Assembly: GCA_012841485.1 (NCBI GenBank)
Contig: DUUU01000011.1
Coordinates: 1 to 38,004 of the forward strand
Source of the DNA: Armatimonadota bacterium
GTDB taxonomy: Bacteria; Armatimonadota; JAAZEB01
Length of the DNA: 38,004 bases
Reading direction: 5' to 3'
The position numbers and the translations under genes were made by a program. Shown here piece by piece: positions 17,008-25,757 of the stretch. Position 1 is the first letter of the stretch. Each line of letters begins with the position of its first letter. Below the pieces are notes generated by a model. That model worked only from the letters and a program-made list of their open reading frames with translations. It had not been told where the DNA came from and made no database searches.

Positions 17008-17856
17008 TCAGAAGTGCCCGGTGATGCCCGTGCTCACGCGGGCGGTGAAGGCGTCCTCATCCGTCAGGTCCGTCAACCAGACGGCGGCATTCAGCGACAG
17101 CCGCTCCCATGGGAAGTACGCTAGGCCCACCGAGCCCTCCAGCGTCGTCTTCGAACCGGGAGAGCCGGAATCGTGCGAGACGCGGTGGCAGAGCCCGAGG
17201 CCGCCCGTGAGGTAGGCCGGCCTCTGCGTGTACTCCCAGATGCGCAGGCTGCGGTAGCCCCACAGACTCAGCTCCGTCGCCCCCAGCTCCGCGGTGAAAG
17301 CCAGGTCGTCTGACCCGCGCCAGTTCGGCACCCGCATCGCCAGCGTGCCCTGGTAACGTGTCAGCCCAAGGGCAAGCGCCGTCTCGTTCGGCAGCTGGTA
17401 GGCCAGATTGACGTTCCACATGTTCAGGCTGGTGCGATCCAGATGCGTCGAGCCGATGACCGGCTGCGGGCTGGTCTTCAGGAGGTCGGCCGTCGGGCCC
17501 TTCAGCCAGACGCGCGTATCCGCCGGGTTGTACCAGGCTCCCAGGCGCAGGCGCTTGCCGAGGCGGTAATCCACTTCGACGACGGGCATCGTGGTGGCCT
17601 CGAAGCGAACGGCATCGCCGGCCTGCCCGGTGTAGTGGGAGATGCTCACCTCGGGCACCTTCCAATGGGCGGCAAAGAGGCCCACGCGGAAGCGGGAAGG
17701 CGGCAATGACACCTCGCCGCCGGGCGCCAGTCCGGCGCCCCACGAGAACTCGTTGGCCGCGTTGTCTGGAATCGGCAGGAAGCTAACGGCGCCCGCGCGC
17801 CCGGCGCAGGCGGGAAGCAGCGTAGCGGCGAGGATAGCGCTCCAGTATCTCTTCAT
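17008..17856 (-). CDS. Outer-membrane beta-barrel-like protein (paralog 1)
   Basis: 282 residues. A signal peptide (MKRYWSAILAATLLPACAGRAGA, cleaved near residue 23) precedes a sequence of alternating hydrophobic and polar strands, for example VEVDYRLGKRLRLGAWYN and NVNLAYQLPNETALALGLTRY. The last strand ends TARVSTGITGHF with C-terminal Phe, the classic recognition signature of outer-membrane barrels. It is a paralog of the gene at 18086-18880, sharing the closing WL-x-DLTD block. It probably is a small barrel of about 12 strands, but ligand and role are unknown. It is followed 3 bases later by folK. Confidence 0.62.
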   Translation of the reverse strand: MKRYWSAILAATLLPACAGRAGAVSFLPIPDNAANEFSWGAGLAPGGEVSLPPSRFRVGLFAAHWKVPEVSISHYTGQAGDAVRFEATTMPVVEVDYRLGKRLRLGAWYNPADTRVWLKGPTADLLKTSPQPVIGSTHLDRTSLNMWNVNLAYQLPNETALALGLTRYQGTLAMRVPNWRGSDDLAFTAELGATELSLWGYRSLRIWEYTQRPAYLTGGLGLCHRVSHDSGSPGSKTTLEGSVGLAYFPWERLSLNAAVWLTDLTDEDAFTARVSTGITGHF

Positions 17857-18085
17857 TGGTCAGACCGTTTCCTCTTCTTGCTGGGCGGCGGCATCGCCAC
17901 AACGCTCTCTTGCGGCGCCGCCGCCGGTGGGTAACCGAGCCATCGCGTGGCATCGATCCGGGCGCGCCTCCTGGTAGAGGAGGGGTTCACCCGGCGCACT
18001 CTTCTATTCCCCGCCCGGGTCTCAGGCACCTTTCCGATTCCAGGGCGAGATCCTCAGAGTGCTCTGCCACATCCGGGCTCGCCTG

Positions 18086-18880
18086 TCAGAAGCGGCCTGT
18101 CACGCCGGCCGTGAAGCGCGCCAGGGAGTCATCCGTGAGATCGACCAGCCACATCGATGCGGTCGCGCTGATCGTTGGGGTGAAGGCAGCCGAGGCTCCC
18201 AGGAGGAGATGGGCTTGTGTGGCGCTGCCCTCGCCTTTGAGGCGCTGAGAGAGGCCGAGGCCACCCATCAGGCCAAAGCTGGGCGCGTTTTCCCGCGCGC
18301 CCGGGATCTTATAGGTTCCCAGGCCCCACGCCACCGCCTGCTGGCTTTCATACTCGAACTTCTGCGTTTGGATGCCCTGGCCGACCGTTGCCACCCTGTA
18401 GGATCCCTCATACTTGGTGTGCTGAAACCCCAGTTGCGCCGAGAGATCCCACCGGTTCTTGCCGGGGAAGTCGCGTGTGACGTGCAGCTCATAGATGCCG
18501 CCATCGACGCTGGCATCGGCGGCCACCACGCTGCTTGGCGCCGCCACAGGGTGGAGCACCGTGTCCCAGGAAACGAAGTTGTACCAGCACCCCAACGACC
18601 ACGTGTCGTTGACGCGGTATTCCGCGGTGATCACCGGTCTCACCTGCGTGCCAAACTCAATGGCGCCGAGCAGAGTCCCGGCGCTGTCGCGAATTGTCTG
18701 GTCCGGCTGATCCCAGGATGCGGCGGCGAGGCCCAGTGTTAGGCCCGCCGTCCTCTCGCCGCTCGGGTCTTCGACCGCCGTCGGGACAATGGGGCGGGGC
18801 GGCGCAAAGGAGATGGCGTGGGCCGCTCCCACCTGCAACAGCAGGCCCGCGACCGCTGCTATCGTGCCGAGATGCTTCAT
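18086..18880 (-). CDS. Outer-membrane beta-barrel-like protein (paralog 2)
   Basis: 264 residues from ATG 18878-18880, with GAGAGGAG 10 bases upstream. The signal peptide (MKHLGTIAAVAGLLLQVGAAHA) is followed by strand-like segments such as VITAEYRVNDTWSLGCWYN, WDLSAQLGFQHTKYEGSYRV and LMGGLGLSQRLKGEGSATQ. The C-terminus SMWLVDLTDDSLARFTAGVTGRF ends in Phe and matches the paralog at 17008-17856. The DxLTD motif and GxWYN segment are shared by both. It likely sits in the outer membrane. It is separated from its paralog by 229 bases without an obvious terminator, so the two may be one transcript. Confidence 0.62.
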   Translation of the reverse strand: MKHLGTIAAVAGLLLQVGAAHAISFAPPRPIVPTAVEDPSGERTAGLTLGLAAASWDQPDQTIRDSAGTLLGAIEFGTQVRPVITAEYRVNDTWSLGCWYNFVSWDTVLHPVAAPSSVVAADASVDGGIYELHVTRDFPGKNRWDLSAQLGFQHTKYEGSYRVATVGQGIQTQKFEYESQQAVAWGLGTYKIPGARENAPSFGLMGGLGLSQRLKGEGSATQAHLLLGASAAFTPTISATASMWLVDLTDDSLARFTAGVTGRF

Positions 18881-19460
18881 CGTGAGTGTACTCCTCTCGC
18901 AGGCTATCATCACCGTGGCTCGGGCACCGCGCGAGCTACGGAGCCTGGATCCAACCTGCCCGTCCGTCGCAGAGGGGCCCGCGAGGCTCTCCGGCAGTGC
19001 GGGCGGTTGGGTTAGCCACCATGGGCGTCCGGGGGCTGTGGCAAGCGTGCTGCGGCAAGGCCGCCCTCTGGACCCGAGACGCGCGATGGCTCGCGCCTTT
19101 CAGGATCAACCGAGCGGTGGCCATCACACGGCGGTGTTGCGCGCTTCCGAGTTGCAGGCGCGTCTGGAATCGCTCCCCGCGTGGCACCGGCTCGCGTCCC
19201 TAGCGTGTCACAGATTCATTATCGCTCTGGGGCTCGGGTTCCTTCCCTGCGGCAAAGCGGCGGCTGTGAGGAATGATAGAGGCTGGTCCGCTTGGGCGGG
19301 CGCGCCGGCTCGGGGGGCTTCCGCCAGCCCCGAAGAGAGGAGAGGCCGGGCAAGGGGCGCGCAAGCGATTCCCACGGCATCCGGCTCTCAAAACGAGGGC
19401 CCGGGGCGGGAGAGTCCCACCCCGGGCCAGTTGGTCGCGTTCAGTCGCGCTCCGCTGTGA
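18881..19460. other. Intergenic region between barrel gene and metacaspase gene
   Basis: 580 bases with no supportable gene. It contains the metacaspase terminator (19398-19428) and a nested TCGGGG/CCCCGA hairpin (19310-19333). A minus-strand GATAAT near 19219-19224 could be a -10 box for the barrel gene, but no -35 box is found at the right distance. The rest shows nothing recognisable. Confidence 0.5.
19398..19428 (-). terminator. Intrinsic terminator of the metacaspase gene
   Basis: As minus-strand RNA the stem is 14 bp (GGCCCGGGGUGGGA with UCCCGCCCCGGGCC) including one U-G pair, with a CUC loop, followed by CUCGUUUUGAG. It starts 32 bases beyond the metacaspase stop codon. Confidence 0.85.
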
Positions 19461-21728
19461 TCAGACCCCCTTGGTCTTCACGTCCACCAGGACGGAGTCG
19501 GTCGCCCAGCCCGTGGTCGGGATCTGCTGCGGGGTGACCTCGACCTTGACAGGCTGCGCGGGCGGCTTCACCGGCTGCGTGGGAACCGTTGCCGCCGGCG
19601 GCTTGGGCGGCAGGGGTTGAGAGACCTGCACCACCGCCGGCGCCGGGGGCGCGGGCGGATCGGGGCGCTTCACGATCTTGAAGTCCTTCGAGCGAGTACC
19701 CGTTGCCAGATCTCCGCCAAGGCTGCGCGACATCGTCTGCCCCATCTTGACAGCATCGCCGGCGCTCTCGTCCAGCGTACGCGTGAGGAAGCCCGCGTTG
19801 TTCTCCTTCGTCAACTGGTTGAAGTCGAAATCGAGCAGGTTCAGCGGGCGTAGAGTGGCAATCGCCTTGACCATCTCACGGCCGGACGGGCCCTGGGTCT
19901 GGATGTCGAAGCCCATCTCCGCCGACGGGATCGAGTACTCCTTGCCGCCCTGGATCCGGTTGTCCTTGTGATAGGCGTTCGGGAAGAGCACTGTCACCTG
20001 CCCGCTCGTGCCGCAGTCGATCAGGTTCAGATAGCAGTCACGGTCGGCCTTGAACTTGAAGACGATGTTGTCGCCTTCCCACTTTGTGGCCGGGCCCTCA
20101 ACCCACACTTTGACTTTGAAGGCCGCGGCGGGGTTATCGAGCTGGGTGAGCTGCTTGATGATGAAGGCGTTGCTCAGGTCTCGATACAGCGCGTCGACCA
20201 GCTTTGCGGGGGTATCGGCGGTGTGTCGCAGGAAGCGTCGCCCCTCCATGTTGACGAGCCAGGCCGCGAGCTTACCGTCTTGTTCCTCGATACGGAGCAC
20301 GCGGTCGGTGAAGTCCTGGAGCGACGGGGCGATGCTAACGAAGGGGCACTTCGCCTTGAGAGCCGCCTCGACCTGCGCCTTCTTCGGGCCCACCGAGGTG
20401 ACGTAGAGCTTGGTGGGCGGGTAGTAGTGAAGCGTTTCAACCGCGCGGCAGCCCTTGCGCAGTTTCTTGGCATCCGCGCGCTTGAGCACGGCGATGCTGG
20501 TGCCGTTGTAGACGTCGCGAACCTCGGCCAGAGCGATGCCCGGACCTTCGAGCTTATAGTCGTCCGGCTCATAGATGGTGTAGACGGACTTGGCGGTGAT
20601 ACCCGCGGCCACGCCCGCCCCCAGTTCCACTCGGTCGCCACCCACATCGGTGACCAGGATGAAGGGCTTGCTGGGAGTCGGCGGCGGCTGAGGCGCCTGC
20701 GTAGCGGGCTGCGCCTGCGAGACGGGAGGCGCCCAGAAGACGCGCGCGTTGGCACGGCCCTCGAGCTGCGGATCCTGCTTGAAGTTCTTGCTCTTGAGGT
20801 TCTTTACCGCCCCGCCGATCAGCTTCTCGTAGGTCCAGGAGGGATCGCTGGGATCCATCTGCATCAGGGCGCCAACCAGGTTGTAGGTGAGCGCGCCGAA
20901 ATAGTAGTACTTGTTGCCCTCCATCGGGAAGGGCGCATCGGCCGAGGTCTGCTCGGCGCGGCACCCGGTGATCAGGGTGTAGTTCATCTCCGCGTCGCGA
21001 GTGCCAGCTTGCTCTTGCAGCGCGCGGGTGCCGGCGCCAGGGCGCGTGAAGTCGCCCAGGAACATCCCGGCGGTGGTTAGCTCGGAGGCCGGAAGCTCGT
21101 TATCCGCGAGATTGAGCAACTCGGGGCGGATCACCATGCGCGTGCGGGTCGTCATCGGCCTGCCCTGCGCATCCGTGGGCACCCGAACCGGAGAGAGCAG
21201 ATCATCGAGATCGCGCGTGCCGGTACCAGAGTGGCAGCAGTCCAGGATGATCGTGGTGCTGCCTGCCTTCAGCCTGCTGATCGCCGCGCCGAACTCCTCG
21301 TCGCGGATATCATCGAAGGCGGCGCTGGTGCGTATGTTGGTGGGGCAGAGGGTCTCATCCATGCCATCGGGCTCATCGCCGTTGTCGTCCGGCGCCTGAC
21401 TGCCATGGCCGCTAAAGTGAAAGACGACGACATCGCCCGGCTTGGCCTGCTTGACCAGCCAGTTGTCGAACTCCTCAAGGATTCGCTTCTTGGTGGCATC
21501 TTTGCTCAGCAGCGTCCGGACATTCTTCTGGGGGAATCCGAACTTCTGGGTGAGCACCATCTGCATCAACTTGACATCGTTCTCGCACCCTCGCAAGTCG
21601 GGAATCTGTGGGGCCTCATAGTCATTTATCCCGACCAGGAGGGCCCATTTCTCCGCGCGTGCCGGGCGCAGGTCCCCGATGACGGAAAGCGCCAGCGCCG
21701 CGGTGAGGATCACGATTGCCTTTCGCAT
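19461..21728 (-). CDS. Exported caspase-family protease (metacaspase) with C-terminal DUF4384-like domain
   Basis: 755 residues from ATG 21726-21728, with GAGGAGG upstream. The signal peptide MRKAIVILTAALALSVIGDLRPARA ends at residue 25. The caspase-like p20 region starts at once (EKWALLVGINDYEAPQIPDL) and has the dyad His108 in FHFSGHGSQ and Cys165 in ILDCCHSGTG, as in metacaspases. A proline-rich linker lies near residues 370-390. Then comes a region with repeated beta motifs, and about residues 580-650 a DUF4384-like segment (FKFKADRDCYLNLIDCGTSG, TVLFPN). The tail (about 695-740) is proline-rich. Metacaspases cut after Arg/Lys and often need Ca2+. Export means any substrate is outside the cytoplasm. 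It is monocistronic with its own terminator. Target and trigger are unknown. Confidence 0.88.
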   Translation of the reverse strand: MRKAIVILTAALALSVIGDLRPARAEKWALLVGINDYEAPQIPDLRGCENDVKLMQMVLTQKFGFPQKNVRTLLSKDATKKRILEEFDNWLVKQAKPGDVVVFHFSGHGSQAPDDNGDEPDGMDETLCPTNIRTSAAFDDIRDEEFGAAISRLKAGSTTIILDCCHSGTGTRDLDDLLSPVRVPTDAQGRPMTTRTRMVIRPELLNLADNELPASELTTAGMFLGDFTRPGAGTRALQEQAGTRDAEMNYTLITGCRAEQTSADAPFPMEGNKYYYFGALTYNLVGALMQMDPSDPSWTYEKLIGGAVKNLKSKNFKQDPQLEGRANARVFWAPPVSQAQPATQAPQPPPTPSKPFILVTDVGGDRVELGAGVAAGITAKSVYTIYEPDDYKLEGPGIALAEVRDVYNGTSIAVLKRADAKKLRKGCRAVETLHYYPPTKLYVTSVGPKKAQVEAALKAKCPFVSIAPSLQDFTDRVLRIEEQDGKLAAWLVNMEGRRFLRHTADTPAKLVDALYRDLSNAFIIKQLTQLDNPAAAFKVKVWVEGPATKWEGDNIVFKFKADRDCYLNLIDCGTSGQVTVLFPNAYHKDNRIQGGKEYSIPSAEMGFDIQTQGPSGREMVKAIATLRPLNLLDFDFNQLTKENNAGFLTRTLDESAGDAVKMGQTMSRSLGGDLATGTRSKDFKIVKRPDPPAPPAPAVVQVSQPLPPKPPAATVPTQPVKPPAQPVKVEVTPQQIPTTGWATDSVLVDVKTKGV

Positions 21729-22366
21729 GATCCATCCTCCTCTGAATTCAGTCTCAACCCTCGCCGGATCACGGGGCCCGGCACAACAGCTCTTGGAGTA
21801 GGCGAACAGCAACCCGCGCCAAAGCGCGGGAGGAACGGCCGCATGGCCGCGCCGGTTGCCGAAGGGTGTCGCGAAGGCAGGGTTATCAGAAAAAGGCATT
21901 TCGCTGCCCTTTGTCCGAACCCCGACGGGGAGCGCCATGATGAGCAGACGCGGGACGGCTCCGCGAGATGCCCAGGTTCCCCCCGCGGCGATGCTGCACC
22001 GAAGCCCGCTTCCAGCCTTCGGAACACCCGACGGAGGGGGGGGCCTACCCCTGCCGTCTCCTAATCAGATTATCGGCAGACGAGGTGGAAACTAGAGGGG
22101 CGCCTCCTCACGCGCTGCCCGGCAGGCGCGCTTCCCTTGGGAGGCGCCTGCCCCTCAGGCGTGCCGGTATCTAGCAGGAGTCTGCGCCGGATTCCGCTCC
22201 CGGGGTTCGGAATCTCTGGCCCCCTCATTTTGCGCTTGCCATTTGGGCAGGCGCGTGCTATGATAGTGGCATTCACAGGGAGTGCGGCCACGCTCCAACC
22301 CGTCGCTCCTTTGTGGCCGCGCATCCCCCCGTCTGTCCTTCTGCGTTAGCGGAAAGGAGAGCATCG
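21729..22366. other. Divergent intergenic region with nested hairpins and pilin B promoter
   Basis: 638 bases between the metacaspase (minus) and pilin B (plus), with no supported gene. Perfect stems: CCCGCGC/GCGCGGG with loop CAAA (21813-21830), CGGCC/GGCCG with loop GCAT (21836-21849), a nested structure with 9-bp outer arms GGCGCCTCC/GGAGGCGCC (22099-22148), and GATTCCG/CGGAATC (22190-22214). The plus-strand promoter is at 22236-22264, and a bulged GTGGCATTC hairpin (22266-22291) begins just after its -10 box. No clear promoter for the metacaspase was seen. Confidence 0.55.
22236..22264 (+). promoter_or_regulatory. Sigma70-type promoter of H-X9-DG pilin B
   Basis: TTGCCA (22236-22241), a 17-base spacer, then TATGAT (22259-22264). 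Both hexamers match five of six consensus positions. The leader to ATG 22367 would be about 95 bases and starts with a GTGGC/GCCAC hairpin. Confidence 0.7.
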
Positions 22367-23008
22367 ATGGGATCCAGGGTCCGGCACGGTTTCACGCTTA
22401 TTGAGCTGCTCGTTGTGATCGCGATCATCGCAATCTTGGCGGCGATCCTCTTCCCCGTCTTCGCGCGTGCTAGAGAGAACGCGCGCAAGTCAAACTGCCA
22501 GTCGAACCTCAAGCAGATTGGCACCGCTCTGTTGCAGTACATTCAGGACTACGATGAGGTGTACCCCTATGGGGCCTCGGCGAACATCCGAGACCATGGG
22601 AACGTGTGGGACGGCATCCAGCCGTACATAAAGAACACGCAAGTCTTTGGCTGCCCCAGCGACGCGCAGAAGAACTGCGTCAGCCTCGTGGCGGGAGACA
22701 GCAGCTACTGGGGCGCCGAGTGGGCCAACTTCAAGCTGAGCTACTCCTACAACTACGCCAATGGGGGCTACTCGCAGGCGACATTCAACTACGTCTCGGA
22801 GACGGCCGTCTTCGCGGAGGGGATCGAGCGCCCTTACTTCTACCAGGATGGGGCGGTTTTGCCCGATGGGGGGCGAGGCGTTGGCTATAGCGCCTCACCT
22901 CACCGCCTTGCGAACCGGCACTCGGAGGGCATGAACCTGGCCTTCTACGATGGGCATGTCAAGTGGGTGAAGGCCGAAAAGGTAAACGAGGTACGCGCTA
23001 CCCGCTGA
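22367..23008 (+). CDS. Type IV pilin-like protein, H-X9-DG family (B)
   Basis: 213 residues from ATG 22367, with GGAAAGGAGA upstream. The leader MGSRVRHG precedes [20 protein letters not shown] with Gly(-1) and Glu(+5) intact, then [19 protein letters not shown] and LKQIG. The exported domain has [20 protein letters not shown] and the C-terminal [20 protein letters not shown], an exact H-X9-DG. It is a paralog of pilins A, C and D in this window, alone between its own promoter and a strong hairpin. Function is unknown; assembly by the PilB/PilC machine encoded 17 kb away is possible. Confidence 0.88.
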   Translation: MGSRVRHGFTLIELLVVIAIIAILAAILFPVFARARENARKSNCQSNLKQIGTALLQYIQDYDEVYPYGASANIRDHGNVWDGIQPYIKNTQVFGCPSDAQKNCVSLVAGDSSYWGAEWANFKLSYSYNYANGGYSQATFNYVSETAVFAEGIERPYFYQDGAVLPDGGRGVGYSASPHRLANRHSEGMNLAFYDGHVKWVKAEKVNEVRATR

Positions 23009-23053
23009 AGGGCCTTTTCGGCCGGTTGCAGTAGGCACCGCGATGCCCGCTCT

Positions 23054-23085
23054 GCGGCCCCCCGGCCCGAAGGCCCGGGGGGCCG
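23054..23085 (+). terminator. Strong GC hairpin downstream of pilin B
   Basis: 10-bp outer arms GCGGCCCCCC/GGGGGGCCGC continue into an inner GGCC/GGCC with loop CGAA and one bulged C. It stands 45 bases past the pilin stop. There is no T-run, so it may be a weak terminator or a 3' stabiliser. Confidence 0.5.
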
Positions 23086-23284
23086 CCCTCTCCCGTCGGA
23101 GCGGATCGCGTCGGGTTGACTCCCTTCATGAGGGCGCCTGCCGGCACCGGACAGTTGGGCCGCTTAAGACCTGGCGGCGTGCGGCCGAAAGGTTCGCTAA
23201 AAGGGGGTGTTCTATCGGCCGGGCGCGTAGGCCGCCCGGGTGTTGGCACGCCCCGCAGCCTGAACGACATCCCTGGAGGGAGCG

Positions 23285-23812
23285 ATGGTCGAGCCGATTG
23301 AGCCAAGACGATCCGCGGCGCTGGAATGGTGGCAAGCGTTGCAGAGCGAGCGGCGGGCCAGCCCGGAGACGCGCGCACGGGACGGGCTGGCAGGACAGGC
23401 CCACCTGGAGAACGCGGATACACCACCTCCGACCGCCGTTCCAGACACCCCCGCCACCGAGAAGGAACGGCTGGATGAGCGGGCGTTGAAGCGCCGGGGC
23501 TTGATGGAGTGCGAGACCTGTCGCGCGCGTCGCTACCAGGATGGCTCCAACGACCCGGGCGTTTCCTTCAAGGCGTCGGGCCACATCCCGGCGCAGCTCT
23601 CCGGCGCCATGGTGCGCGCCCACGAGCAGGAGCACGTGCGCCGCGAGCAGTCCCATGCCGAGGCCCGGGGCCGCGAGGTCATCGCCCAATCCGTCCAGAT
23701 CTTCACGTCGGTCTGCCCGGAGTGCGGCCGCGTTTACGCCTCGGGCGGCAAGACGACCACCATCACGCGGGCAAAGCAGCCATCTGCCACCCCACTCGAC
23801 TTCTACGCCTGA
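23285..23812 (+). CDS. SprA-related family protein with HExxH putative metalloprotease motif
   Basis: 175 residues from ATG 23285, with GGAGGGAG upstream. After a low-complexity N-terminal 65 residues comes a conserved block: CETC (76-79), RRYQDGSNDPGVSFKASGHI, HEQEHVRREQ with HEQEH at 113-117 (the HExxH zinc-protease signature), GREVIAQSVQI, and SVCPECGRVYASGG with CPEC at 144-147. The CxxC / HExxH / CPECGRVYxSGG combination is the SprA-related family (PF12118, from memory), some members of which are annotated as putative metalloproteases. The four Cys may bind a second, structural zinc. No signal peptide is seen. Physiological role and substrate are unknown. A strong hairpin ends the gene, so it seems monocistronic. 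Confidence 0.78.
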   Translation: MVEPIEPRRSAALEWWQALQSERRASPETRARDGLAGQAHLENADTPPPTAVPDTPATEKERLDERALKRRGLMECETCRARRYQDGSNDPGVSFKASGHIPAQLSGAMVRAHEQEHVRREQSHAEARGREVIAQSVQIFTSVCPECGRVYASGGKTTTITRAKQPSATPLDFYA

Positions 23813-23861
23813 CCTGCCCCTATCCCGAGATCCCCGGTATCACCGCCCTCCCGAGCGCCAG

Positions 23862-23889
23862 CCTCCGGCAGGGAATCGCCTGCCGGAGG
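23862..23889 (+). terminator. Terminator-like hairpin after the SprA-like gene
   Basis: Perfect 11-bp arms CCTCCGGCAGG/CCTGCCGGAGG with loop GAATCG, 49 bases past the stop and followed by TCGCATT. It separates the gene from the aldolase/epimerase operon. Confidence 0.65.
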
Positions 23890-23991
23890 TCGCATTAGGA
23901 CTCCAGTGGAGACGCCTCGGCCTGCGCGATGGGGGCGCGGCGCGATGGGTCGGAGTGCCCAGGCCCTGGGTCTGTGGCGTGAGGGGATGAG

Positions 23992-25086
23992 ATGCATATC
24001 AGTGAACTGGATACGCCTGTCGCGGTGGTCGACCTGGATGTGATGGAGCGCAACCTCCGCCGGGCGGCGGAGTATATGCGCGCCCACGGAGTGACGCTGT
24101 GGCCGCACACCAAGACGCACAAATGCCCGGAGATCGCCCGGCGGCAGATTGAGCTGGGCGCCGGGGGGATCTGCGTCGCGAAGCTGGGCGAGGCCGAGGT
24201 GATGGCGGATGCCGGCATTGAGGAGATCTTTATCGCCTACCCGCTTGTGGGCGAGGTGAAGCTGCGCCGGCTGATGGCGCTTTGCGAGCGTGCCCATATT
24301 CGTGTCGCCCTCGATTCCGAGGAGGTGGCCCGAGAGATCTCGCGCGCCGCCAGCGCCGCCGGCCACACCGTGGGCGTCGTCGTAGAGGCCGACACCGGGA
24401 TGCGGCGTTGCGGGCTTGCCGTCGGCCCCGAGCTGGTGGACCTCTGTCGCCTGGTGATGGATCTGCCGGGCCTCGACTTCATCGGCCCGATGGTCTACCA
24501 GGGCCATCTGAAGGGCACGGCGGAGGAGCGCGTGCGGAGGATCCCGGACGAGAACGCCCGCCTGGAGCACCTTTACGAGACGCTCACCGCGGCCGGGATT
24601 ACTTGGCGCCAGGTGACCGGCGGCTCGACCCCAACGCTCTACCATACGCACCTGTTGAAGGGGATTACTGAGGCGCGCCCCGGTACCTACGTCTTCAATG
24701 ACCGGAACACCCTGGGTGTGGAGGCATGCACGCTGGAAGATACCGCGCTCCATGTCCTGGCGACGGTGGTGAGCACCGCCGTGCCCGGCCAGATGATCGT
24801 CGATGCCGGCTCGAAGACGCTCACCAGCGACCGCTACGGCGCCGGCGATGGCAAAGGACACGGAATGCTGCTGGAGGACCCGGGCGTCATCATCTCCTGG
24901 ATGAGTGAGGAACACGGCATGGCCGATCTTTCGGGCGCAACCCGCGCGTGGCGCATCGGCGACCGCGTGACTATCGTGCCCAACCACGTCTGCCCGTTGG
25001 TCAACCTGCACGACGAGTTGGTGCTCCATCGCGGGGGCGAGGTGGTCGGCTCCTGGAAGGTGGCGGGACGAGGGAGAGTGCGTTGA
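23992..25086 (+). CDS. D-threonine aldolase-like / alanine-racemase-fold PLP enzyme (DSD1 family)
   Basis: 364 residues, the usual length. GAGGGG lies before ATG 23992. The N-terminal alanine-racemase barrel has TPVAVVDLDVMERNL and WPHTKTHKCPEIAR, in which Lys41 is the likely PLP lysine. EADTGMRRCGL and TGGSTPTLY are phosphate-binding segments. The C-terminal beta domain ends with VPNHVCPLVNLHDE, where His332 and Cys334 occupy the metal-binding positions of D-threonine aldolases and D-serine dehydratases. It should cleave or dehydrate a D-beta-hydroxy amino acid with PLP and a divalent metal; aldolase and dehydratase cannot be told apart by sequence. Its TGA overlaps the ATG of rpe (TGATG), so the two are coupled. 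Confidence 0.88.
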   Translation: MHISELDTPVAVVDLDVMERNLRRAAEYMRAHGVTLWPHTKTHKCPEIARRQIELGAGGICVAKLGEAEVMADAGIEEIFIAYPLVGEVKLRRLMALCERAHIRVALDSEEVAREISRAASAAGHTVGVVVEADTGMRRCGLAVGPELVDLCRLVMDLPGLDFIGPMVYQGHLKGTAEERVRRIPDENARLEHLYETLTAAGITWRQVTGGSTPTLYHTHLLKGITEARPGTYVFNDRNTLGVEACTLEDTALHVLATVVSTAVPGQMIVDAGSKTLTSDRYGAGDGKGHGMLLEDPGVIISWMSEEHGMADLSGATRAWRIGDRVTIVPNHVCPLVNLHDELVLHRGGEVVGSWKVAGRGRVR

Positions 25087-25748
25087 TGGTGAAGATCGCC
25101 CCATCGATGCTGTCATCGGATTTCGCGCGTCTTGGCGAAGAGGCACGCGCTGCCGAGGCGGCCGGCGCGGATTACCTCCATCTGGATATTATGGACGGGC
25201 GCTTCGTGCCCAACATCACCTTCGGGCCGGGTGTGGTGGCCGCCATCCGCCGATCTTGCTCCCTCCCGCTCGATACCCACCTGATGATCGACGAACCCGA
25301 GCGCTACGTGGAGGCGTTCGCGAAGGCCGGGGCGAGCATCCTGACGGTGCATGCGGAGGCATCGCTCCATCTCCACCGTCTCCTCTGCCAGATCCGCGAG
25401 GCGGGGTGTCGCGCGGGCGTCTCGCTGAACCCGGCGACGCCTGTGGACGTGGTGCGCCACGTCCTCTCCGAGATCGACCTGCTGCTGGTGATGACCGTGG
25501 AGCCCGGCTTCGGGGGGCAGTCCTACATCGAGGCGATGACCGCCAAGATCGCCGAGGCGCGCCACATGCTGGATGAGCAAGCGCCCCACGTGGAGCTTGA
25601 GGTGGATGGCGGGATCAACGCCCGCACCGCTCCGGTGGTCGTCCGTGCTGGCGCGCGTGTTCTGGTGGCCGGCTCGGCCGTCTTCACGCACTCCAACGGC
25701 CTGGTGGGCGGCATGGAGGAGCTGCGCGTGTCTCTTGGCGCGGCGTAG
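25086..25748 (+). CDS. rpe: Ribulose-phosphate 3-epimerase
   Basis: 220 residues from ATG 25086, overlapping the stop of the preceding gene. All hallmark segments are present: IAPSMLSSDFARL, HLDIMDGRFVPNITFGP, DTHLMIDEPERYV, VHAEA, LNPATP, MTVEPGFGGQSY and EVDGGINART. The enzyme interconverts ribulose-5-phosphate and xylulose-5-phosphate in the pentose phosphate pathway, using a divalent metal held by the His/Asp pairs. Nine bases separate it from the primase-like gene. Its place between a D-amino-acid lyase and a primase is not a known functional grouping. Confidence 0.96.
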   Translation: MVKIAPSMLSSDFARLGEEARAAEAAGADYLHLDIMDGRFVPNITFGPGVVAAIRRSCSLPLDTHLMIDEPERYVEAFAKAGASILTVHAEASLHLHRLLCQIREAGCRAGVSLNPATPVDVVRHVLSEIDLLLVMTVEPGFGGQSYIEAMTAKIAEARHMLDEQAPHVELEVDGGINARTAPVVVRAGARVLVAGSAVFTHSNGLVGGMEELRVSLGAA

Positions 25749-25757
25749 AGGTTCGCG

